Below are positions 53,109-62,567 of a stretch of DNA of 64,000 bases, piece after piece. The position numbers and the translations under genes were made by a program. Position 1 is the first letter of the stretch. Each line of letters begins with the position of its first letter. Where the stretch lies: positions 1-64,000 of the forward strand of contig CAMPDV010001959.1 of assembly GCA_946699065.1 (NCBI GenBank), read 5' to 3'. Below the pieces are notes generated by a model that was not told the origin of the DNA, did no database searches, and was given only the letters and a program-made list of their open reading frames with translations. Source of the stretch: Loxodes magnus (taxonomy: Eukaryota > Ciliophora > Karyorelictea > Loxodida > Loxodidae).

Positions 53109-54413
53109 TCATACATAACTAGTGTGACCACTCATGGTCTTACAGGTACCTGTCTTGACGTCCCATAGTCTCACCGTATAATCTGCACTTCCCGATACGA
53201 TGAACTCTGAATCACTGGATAAAGCCACAGAGAATACAGAACTAGTGTTACCACTAATGGTCTTACAGGTACCTGTCTTGACGTCCCATAGTCTCACCGT
53301 ATAATCATGACTTCCCGATACGATGAACTCTGAATCACTGGATATAGCCACAGATCATACATAACTAGTGTGACCACTCATGGTCTTACAGGTACCTGTC
53401 TTGACGTCCCATAGTCTCACCGTATAATCTGCACTTCCCGATACGATGAACTCTGAATCACTGGATAAAGCAACAGATCATACATAACTAGTGTGACCAC
53501 TCATGGTCTTACAGGTACCTTTCTTGACGTCCCATAGTCTCACCGTATAATCTGCACTTCCCGATACGATGAACTCTGAATCACTGGATATAGCCACAGA
53601 TCATACATTACTAGTGTGACCACTCATGGTCTTACAGGTACCTGTCTTGACGTCCCATAGTCTCACCTAACAATCATAACTTCCCGATACGATGAACTCT
53701 GAATCACTGGATATAGCCACAGATCATACATAACTAGTGTGACCACTCATGGTCTTACAGGTACCTGTCTTGACGTCCCATAGTCTCACCGTATAATCTG
53801 CACTTCCCGATACGATGAACTCTGAATCACTGGATATAGCCACTGCATATACATAACTAGTGTGACCACTCATGGTCTTACAGGTACCTGTCTTGACGTC
53901 CCATAGTCTCACCGTATAATCATAACTTCCCGATACGATGAACTCTGAATCACTGGATAAAGCCACAGAGAATACAGAACTAGTGTTACCACTAATGGTC
54001 TTACAGGTACCTTTCTTGACGTCCCATAGTCTCACCGTATAATCTGCACTTCCCGATACGATGAACTCTGAATCACTGGATATAGCCACAGATCATACAT
54101 AACTAGTGTGACCACTCATGGTCTTACAGGTACCTGTCTTGACGTCCCATAGTCTCACCTAACAATCATAACTTCCCGATACGATGAACTCTGAATCACT
54201 GGATATAGCCACAGATCATACATAACTAGTGTGACCACTCATGGTCTTACAGGTACCTGTCTTGACGTCCCATAGTCTCACCGTATAATCATTACTTCCC
54301 GATACGATGAACTCTGAATCACTGGATATAGCCACAGATGATACATAACTAGTGTGACCACTCATGGTCTTACAGGTACCTGTCTTGACGTCCCATAGTC
54401 TCACCGTATAATC

Positions 54414-54415
54414 TC
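54414..54415 (-). other. 1-bp deletion, single occurrence
   Basis: AATCTGCAC becomes AATCTCAC, at residue 23. No copy seen elsewhere in the window. Confidence 0.95.
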
Positions 54416-56305
54416 ACTTCCCGATACGATGAACTCTGAATCACTGGATATAGCCACAGATCATACATAACTAGTGTGACCACTCATGGTCTTACAGGTA
54501 CCTGTCTTGACGTCCCATAGTCTCACCTAACAATCATAACTTCCCGATACGATGAACTCTGAATCACTGGATATAGCCACAGATGATACATAACTAGTGT
54601 GACCACTCATGGTCTTACAGGTACCTGTCTTGACGTCCCATAGTCTCACCGTATAATCATAACTTCCCGATACGATGAACTCTGAATCACTGGATATAGC
54701 CACAGATCATACATAACTAGTGTGACCACTCATGGTCTTACAGGTACCTGTCTTGACGTCCCATAGTCTCACCGTATAATCTGCACTTCCCGATACGATG
54801 AACTCTGAATCACTGGATATAGCCACTGCATATACATAACTAGTGTGACCACTCATGGTCTTACAGGTACCTGTCTTGACGTCCCATAGTCTCACCGTAT
54901 AATCATAACTTCCCGATACGATGAACTCTGAATCACTGGATAAAGCCACAGAGAATACAGAACTAGTGTTACCACTAATGGTCTTACAGGTACCTTTCTT
55001 GACGTCCCATAGTCTCACCGTATAATCTGCACTTCCCGATACGATGAACTCTGAATCACTGGATATAGCCACAGATCATACATAACTAGTGTGACCACTC
55101 ATGGTCTTACAGGTACCTGTCTTGACGTCCCATAGTCTCACCTAACAATCATAACTTCCCGATACGATGAACTCTGAATCACTGGATAAAGCCACAGATC
55201 ATACATAACTAGTGTGACCACTCATGGTCTTACAGGTACCTGTCTTGACGTCCCATAGTCTCACCGTATAATCATTACTTCCCGATACGATGAACTCTGA
55301 ATCACTGGATATAGCCACAGATGATACATAACTAGTGTGACCACTCATGGTCTTACAGGTACCTGTCTTGACGTCCCATAGTCTCACCGTATAATCTGCA
55401 CTTCCCGATACGATGAACTCTGAATCACTGGATATAGCCACAGAGAATACAGAACTAGTGTTACCACTCATGGTCTTACAGGTACCTGTCTTGACGTCCC
55501 ATAGTCTCACCGTATAATCTGCACTTCCCGATACGATGAACTCTGAATCACTGGATATAGCCACAGATCATACATAACTAGTGTGACCACTCATGGTCTT
55601 ACAGGTACCTGTCTTGACGTCCCATAGTCTCACCGTATAATCATAACTTCCCGATACGATGAACTCTGAATCACTGGATATAGCCACAGATCATACATAA
55701 CTAGTGTGACCACTCATGGTCTTACAGGTACCTGTCTTGACGTCCCATAGTCTCACCGTATAATCATTACTTCCCGATACGATGAACTCTGAATCACTGG
55801 ATATAGCCACAGCATATACAGAACTAGTGTGACCACTCATGGTCTTACAGGTACCTGTCTTGACGTCCCATAGTCTCACCGTATAATCATGACTTCCCGA
55901 TACGATGAACTCTGAATCACTGGACATAGTCACAGATCATACAGAACTAGTGTGACCACTCATGGTCTTACAGGTACCTGTCTTGACGTCCCATAGTCTC
56001 ACCGTATAATCTGCACTTCCCGATACGATGAACTCTGAATCACTGGATATAGCAACAGATCATACATAACTAGTGTGACCACTCATGGTCTTACAGGTAC
56101 CTTTCTTGACGTCCCATAGTCTCACCGTATAATCTGCACTTCCCGATACGATGAACTCTGAATCACTGGATATAGCCACAGATCATACATAACTAGTGTG
56201 ACCACTCATGGTCTTACAGGTACCTGTCTTGACGTCCCATAGTCTCACCGTATAATCATAACTTCCCGATACGATGAACTCTGAATCACTGGATATAGCC
56301 ACAGA

Positions 56306-56794
56306 TCATACATAACTAGTGTGACCACTCATGGTCTTACAGGTACCTGTCTTGACGTCCCATAGTCTCACCGTATAATCTGCACTTCCCGATACGATGA
56401 ACTCTGAATCACTGGATATAGCCACTGCATATACATAACTAGTGTGACCACTCATGGTCTTACAGGTACCTGTCTTGACGTCCCATAGTCTCACCGTATA
56501 ATCATTACTTCCCGATACGATGAACTCTGAATCACTGGATATAGCCACAGATGATACATAACTAGTGTGACCACTCATGGTCTTACAGGTACCTGTCTTG
56601 ACGTCCCATAGTCTCACCGTATAATCTGCACTTCCCGATACGATGAACTCTGAATCACTGGATATAGCCACTGCATATACATAACTAGTGTGACCACTCA
56701 TGGTCTTACAGGTACCTGTCTTGACGTCCCATAGTCTCACCGTATAATCTGCACTTCCCGATACGATGAACTCTGAATCACTAGATATAGCCAC
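56306..56794 (-). CDS. Open WD40 run, four blades
   Basis: This 162-codon run is bounded by TGA-7 on both sides. It carries one of two synonymous Ser12 TCT codons (near 56782; the other is near 49406). It otherwise consists of consensus blades. Confidence 0.3.
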   Translation of the reverse strand: MAISSDSEFIVSGSADYTVRLWDVKTGTCKTMSGHTSYVYAVAISSDSEFIVSGSADYTVRLWDVKTGTCKTMSGHTSYVSSVAISSDSEFIVSGSNDYTVRLWDVKTGTCKTMSGHTSYVYAVAISSDSEFIVSGSADYTVRLWDVKTGTCKTMSGHTSYV

Positions 56795-57510
56795 AGATCA
56801 TACATAACTAGTGTGACCACTCATGGTCTTACAGGTACCTGTCTTGACGTCCCATAGTCTCACCGTATAATCATTACTTCCCGATACGATGAACTCTGAA
56901 TCACTGGATATAGCCACAGATCATACATAACTAGTGTGACCACTCATGGTCTTACAGGTACCTGTCTTGACGTCCCATAGTCTCACCGTATAATCATTAC
57001 TTCCCGATACGATGAACTCTGAATCACTGGATATAGCCACTGCATATACATAACTAGTGTGACCACTCATGGTCTTACAGGTACCTGTCTTGACGTCCCA
57101 TAGTCTCACCGTATAATCTGCACTTCCCGATACGATGAACTCTGAATCACTGGATATAGCCACAGATCATACATAACTAGTGTGACCACTCATGGTCTTA
57201 CAGGTACCTGTCTTGACGTCCCATAGTCTCACCGTATAATCTGCACTTCCCGATACGATGAACTCTGAATCACTGGATATAGCCACAGATGATACATAAC
57301 TAGTGTGACCACTCATGGTCTTACAGGTACCTGTCTTGACGTCCCATAGTCTCACCGTATAATCTGCACTTCCCGATACGATGAACTCTGAATCACTGGA
57401 TATAGCCACAGATCATACAGAACTAGTGTGACCACTCATGGTCTTACAGGTACCTTTCTTGACGTCCCATAGTCTCACCTAACAATCATAACTTCCCGAT
57501 ACGATGAACT

Positions 57511-57512
57511 CA
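57511..57512 (-). other. 2-bp deletion, copy in the right sub-array
   Basis: CTCAATC followed by AGAAGATACAC, the head of a 10-unit offset block. Confidence 0.95.
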
Positions 57513-58738
57513 ATCACTGGATATAGCCACAGAAGATACACAACTAGTGTGACCACTCATGGTCTTACAGGTACCTGTCTTGACGTCCCATAGTCTCACC
57601 GTATAATCTGCACTTCCCGATACGATGAACTCTGAATCACTGGATATAGCCACAGATGATACATAACTAGTGTGACCACTCATGGTCTTACAGGTACCTG
57701 TCTTGACGTCCCATAGTCTCACCGTATAATCTGCACTTCCCGATACGATGAACTCTGAATCACTGGATATAGCCACAGATCATACAGAACTAGTGTGACC
57801 ACTCATGGTCTTACAGGTACCTGTCTTGACGTCCCATAGTCTCACCTAACAATCATAACTTCCCGATACGATGAACTCTGAATCACTGGATATAGCCACA
57901 GAGAATACAGAACTAGTGTGACCACTCATGGTCTTACAGGTACCTTTCTTGACGTCCCATAGTCTCACTGTCTTATCATCACTTCCCGATACGATGAACT
58001 CTGAATCACTGGATATAGCCACAGATCATACATAACTAGTGTGACCACTCATGGTCTTACAGGTACCTGTCTTGACGTCCCATAGTCTCACCGTATAATC
58101 TGCACTTCCCGATACGATGAACTCTGAATCACTGGATATAGCCACAGCATATACATAACTAGTGTGACCACTCATGGTCTTACAGGTACCTTTCTTGACG
58201 TCCCATAGTCTCACCGTATAATCTGCACTTCCCGATACGATGAACTCTGAATCACTGGATATAGCCACAGCATATACATAACTAGTGTGACCACTCATGG
58301 TCTTACAGGTACCTTTCTTGACGTCCCATAGTCTCACCGTATAATCTGCACTTCCCGATACGATGAACTCTGAATCACTGGATATAGCCACAGATCATAC
58401 ATAACTAGTGTGACCACTCATGGTCTTACAGGTACCTTTCTTGACGTCCCATAGTCTCACCGTATAATCTGCACTTCCCGATACGATGAACTCTGAATCA
58501 CTGGATATAGCCACAGCATATACATAACTAGTGTGACCACTCATGGTCTTACAGGTACCTTTCTTGACGTCCCATAGTCTCACCGTATAATCTGCACTTC
58601 CCGATACGATGAACTCTGAATCACTGGATATAGCCACAGATGATACATAACTAGTGTGACCACTCATGGTCTTACAGGTACCTTTCTTGACGTCCCATAG
58701 TCTCACCGTATAATCTGCACTTCCCGATACGATGAACT

Positions 58739-58740
58739 CA
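58739..58740 (-). other. 2-bp deletion, copy in the right sub-array
   Basis: Same allele, 10 units (minus 2 bp) after the copy at 57511. Confidence 0.95.
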
Positions 58741-59811
58741 ATCACTGGATATAGCCACAGAAGATACACAACTAGTGTGACCACTCATGGTCTTACAGGT
58801 ACCTGTCTTGACGTCCCATAGTCTCACCGTATAATCATCACTTCCCGATACGATGAACTCTGAATCACTGGATATAGCCACAGATGATACATAACTAGTG
58901 TGACCACTCATGGTCTTACAGGTACCTGTCTTGACGTCCCATAGTCTCACCGTATAATCTGCACTTCCCGATACGATGAACTCTGAATCACTGGATATAG
59001 CCACAGATCATACAGAACTAGTGTGACCACTCATGGTCTTACAGGTACCTTTCTTGACGTCCCATAGTCTCACCTAACAATCATAACTTCCCGATACGAT
59101 GAACTCTGAATCACTGGATATAGCCACAGAGAATACAGAACTAGTGTGACCACTCATGGTCTTACAGGTACCTGTCTTGACGTCCCATAGTCTCACTGTC
59201 TTATCATCACTTCCCGATACGATGAACTCTGAATCACTGGATATAGCCACAGATCATACATAACTAGTGTGACCACTCATGGTCTTACAGGTACCTGTCT
59301 TGACGTCCCATAGTCTCACCGTATAATCTGCACTTCCCGATACGATGAACTCTGAATCACTGGATATAGCCACAGCATATACATAACTAGTGTGACCACT
59401 CATGGTCTTACAGGTACCTTTCTTGACGTCCCATAGTCTCACCGTATAATCTGCACTTCCCGATACGATGAACTCTGAATCACTGGATATAGCCACAGAT
59501 CATACATAACTAGTGTGACCACTCATGGTCTTACAGGTACCTGTCTTGACGTCCCATAGTCTCACCGTATAATCTGCACTTCCCGATACGATGAACTCTG
59601 AATCACTGGATATAGCCACAGATGATACATAACTAGTGTGACCACTCATGGTCTTACAGGTACCTGTCTTGACGTCCCATAGTCTCACCGTATAATCTGC
59701 ACTTCCCGATACGATGAACTCTGAATCACTGGATATAGCCACAGATGATACATAACTAGTGTGACCACTCATGGTCTTACAGGTACCTGTCTTGACGTCC
59801 CATAGTCTCAC

Positions 59812-60627
59812 CTAACAATCATAACTTCCCGATACGATGAACTCTGAATCACTGGATATAGCCACAGATGATACATAACTAGTGTGACCACTCATGGTCT
59901 TACAGGTACCTGTCTTGACGTCCCATAGTCTCACCGTATAATCTGCACTTCCCGATACGATGAACTCTGAATCACTGGATATAGCCACAGCATATACATA
60001 ACTAGTGTGACCACTCATGGTCTTACAGGTACCTTTCTTGACGTCCCATAGTCTCACCGTATAATCTGCACTTCCCGATACGATGAACTCTGAATCACTG
60101 GATATAGCCACAGCATATACATAACTAGTGTGACCACTCATGGTCTTACAGGTACCTTTCTTGACGTCCCATAGTCTCACCGTATAATCTGCACTTCCCG
60201 ATACGATGAACTCTGAATCACTGGATATAGCCACAGATGATACATAACTAGTGTGACCACTCATGGTCTTACAGGTACCTGTCTTGACGTCCCATAGTCT
60301 CACCGTATAATCTGCACTTCCCGATACGATGAACTCTGAATCACTGGATATAGCCACAGAAGATACACAACTAGTGTGACCACTCATGGTCTTACAGGTA
60401 CCTGTCTTGACGTCCCATAGTCTCACCGTATAATCTGCACTTCCCGATACGATGAACTCTGAATCACTGGATATAGCCACAGCATATACATAACTAGTGT
60501 GACCACTCATGGTCTTACAGGTACCTTTCTTGACGTCCCATAGTCTCACCGTATAATCTGCACTTCCCGATACGATGAACTCAATCACTGGATATAGCCA
60601 CAGAAGATACACAACTAGTGTGACCAC
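59812..60627 (-). CDS. Open WD40 run of 271 codons entered through a frameshift
   Basis: The run begins in the +1 frame with a hydrophobic stretch, then enters the blade frame at the 2-bp deletion near 60582 and reads about six blades to TAG-26 at 59812. The same arrangement occurs at 58395-58784. The hydrophobic start is an out-of-frame reading of an ordinary blade, not a signal peptide I would trust. Confidence 0.3.
   Translation of the reverse strand: MVTLVVYLLWLYPVIEFIVSGSADYTVRLWDVKKGTCKTMSGHTSYVYAVAISSDSEFIVSGSADYTVRLWDVKTGTCKTMSGHTSCVSSVAISSDSEFIVSGSADYTVRLWDVKTGTCKTMSGHTSYVSSVAISSDSEFIVSGSADYTVRLWDVKKGTCKTMSGHTSYVYAVAISSDSEFIVSGSADYTVRLWDVKKGTCKTMSGHTSYVYAVAISSDSEFIVSGSADYTVRLWDVKTGTCKTMSGHTSYVSSVAISSDSEFIVSGSYDC
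60582..60583 (-). other. 2-bp deletion, copy in the right sub-array
   Basis: Same allele, 15 units (minus 2 bp) after the copy at 58739. Confidence 0.95.
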
Positions 60628-61563
60628 TCATGGTCTTACAGGTACCTGTCTTGACGTCCCATAGTCTCACCGTATAATCATCACTTCCCGATACGATGAA
60701 CTCTGAATCACTGGATATAGCCACAGATGATACATAACTAGTGTGACCACTCATGGTCTTACAGGTACCTGTCTTGACGTCCCATAGTCTCACCGTATAA
60801 TCTGCACTTCCCGATACGATGAACTCTGAATCACTGGATATAGCCACAGATCATACAGAACTAGTGTGACCACTCATGGTCTTACAGGTACCTTTCTTGA
60901 CGTCCCATAGTCTCACCTAACAATCATAACTTCCCGATACGATGAACTCTGAATCACTGGATATAGCCACAGAGAATACAGAACTAGTGTGACCACTCAT
61001 GGTCTTACAGGTACCTGTCTTGACGTCCCATAGTCTCACTGTCTTATCATCACTTCCCGATACGATGAACTCTGAATCACTGGATATAGCCACAGATCAT
61101 ACATAACTAGTGTGACCACTCATGGTCTTACAGGTACCTGTCTTGACGTCCCATAGTCTCACCGTCTAATCTGCACTTCCCGATACGATGAACTCTGAAT
61201 CACTGGATATAGCCACAGAGAATACAGAACTAGTGTGACCACTCATGGTCTTACAGGTACCTGTCTTGACGTCCCATAGTCTCACCGTATAATCTGCACT
61301 TCCCGATACGATGAACTCTGAATCACTGGATATAGCCACAGATCATACATAACTAGTGTGACCACTCATGGTCTTACAGGTACCTGTCTTGACGTCCCAT
61401 AGTCTCACCGTATAATCTGCACTTCCCGATACGATGAACTCTGAATCACTGGATATAGCCACAGATGATACATAACTAGTGTGACCACTCATGGTCTTAC
61501 AGGTACCTGTCTTGACGTCCCATAGTCTCACCTAACAATCATAACTTCCCGATACGATGAACT

Positions 61564-61565
61564 CA
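61564..61565 (-). other. 2-bp deletion, rightmost copy
   Basis: CTCAATC linked to AGATGATACAT instead of AGAAGATACAC, which indicates recombination or a later change at the neighbouring codon. Confidence 0.95.
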
Positions 61566-61789
61566 ATCACTGGATATAGCCACAGATGATACATAACTAG
61601 TGTGACCACTCATGGTCTTACAGGTACCTGTCTTGACGTCCCATAGTCTCACCGTATAATCATAACTTCCCGATACGATGAACTCTGAATCACTGGATAT
61701 AGCCACAGATGATACATAACTAGTGTGACCACTCATGGTCTTACAGGTACCTTTCTTGACGTCCCATAGTCTCACCGTATAATCTACAC

Positions 61790-61920
61790 TTCCCTATAAG
61801 ATGAACTCTGAATCACTGGATATAGCCACAGATCATACAGAACTAGTGTGACCACTCATGGTCTTACAGGTAGCTGTCTTGACGTCCCATAGTCTCACCT
61901 AACAATCATAACTTCCCTAT
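61790..61920 (-). other. Two private TAG codons at Ser20 in adjacent units
   Basis: Plus-strand TTCCCGAT becomes TTCCCTAT at about 61793 and 61916. Each change turns Ser20 TCG into TAG, at a structural tetrad residue. I did not see this change elsewhere. Confidence 0.9.
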
Positions 61921-62567
61921 ACGATGAACTCTGAATCACTGGATATAGCCACAGATGATACATAACTAGTGTGACCACTCATGGTCTTACAGGTACCTGT
62001 CTTGACGTCCCATAGTCTCACCGTATAATCTGCACTTCCCGATACGATGAACTCTGAATCACTGGATATAGCCACAGATGATACATAACTAGTGTGACCA
62101 CTCATGGTCTTACAGGTACCTGTCTTGACGTCCCATAGTCTCACCGTATAATCTGCACTTCCCGATACGATGAACTCTGAATCACTGGATATAGCCACAG
62201 AGAATACATAACTAGTGTGACCACTCATGGTCTTACAGGTACCTGTCTTGACGTCCCATAGTCTCACCGTATAATCATTACTTCCCGATACGATGAACTC
62301 TGAATCACTGGATATAGCCACAGATGATACATAACTAGTGTGACCACTCATGGTCTTACAGGTACCTGTCTTGACGTCCCATAGTCTCACCGTATAATCA
62401 TAACTTCCCGATACGATGAACTCTGAATCACTGGATATAGCCACAGATGATACATAACTAGTGTGACCACTCATGGTCTTACAGGTACCTGTCTTGACGT
62501 CCCATAGTCTCACCGTATAATCATTACTTCCCGATACGATGAACTCTGAATCACTGGATATAGCCAC
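61917..62567 (-). CDS. Open WD40 run, about 5.3 blades
   Basis: This 216-codon run is bounded 5' by TGA-7 and 3' by a private TAG at Ser20 (61917-61919), from a TCG to TAG change. Residue 7 is Ser in most blades and Phe in one, so it is the most uniform long run at that site. Confidence 0.3.
   Translation of the reverse strand: MAISSDSEFIVSGSNDYTVRLWDVKTGTCKTMSGHTSYVSSVAISSDSEFIVSGSYDYTVRLWDVKTGTCKTMSGHTSYVSSVAISSDSEFIVSGSNDYTVRLWDVKTGTCKTMSGHTSYVFSVAISSDSEFIVSGSADYTVRLWDVKTGTCKTMSGHTSYVSSVAISSDSEFIVSGSADYTVRLWDVKTGTCKTMSGHTSYVSSVAISSDSEFIV

Larger units (their letters stand above)
57400..61800 (-). repeat. Right sub-array with 10- and 15-unit offset copies
   Basis: The unit carrying the 2-bp deletion appears at 57511, 58739 and 60582, at spacings of 10 and 15 units minus 2 bp. 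The Lys25 unit with plus-strand TGTCTTATCATC lies near 57965, 59195 and 61035, with matching spacing. The flanking 88-codon open runs (57510-57776, 58738-59004 and 60581-60847) are nearly identical. Confidence 0.85.

Noticed and set aside
32630..54415. All 1-bp deletions as homopolymer sequencing errors
   Set aside because: Several are shared between block copies together with linked substitutions, at offsets exact to the base. Single ones, such as at 54414, could still be errors.
58395..60627. Hydrophobic N-terminus (VTLVVYLLWLYPV) as a signal peptide or membrane helix
   Set aside because: It is the +1 frame reading of an ordinary blade, made visible by the 2-bp deletion near 58739 and 60582.
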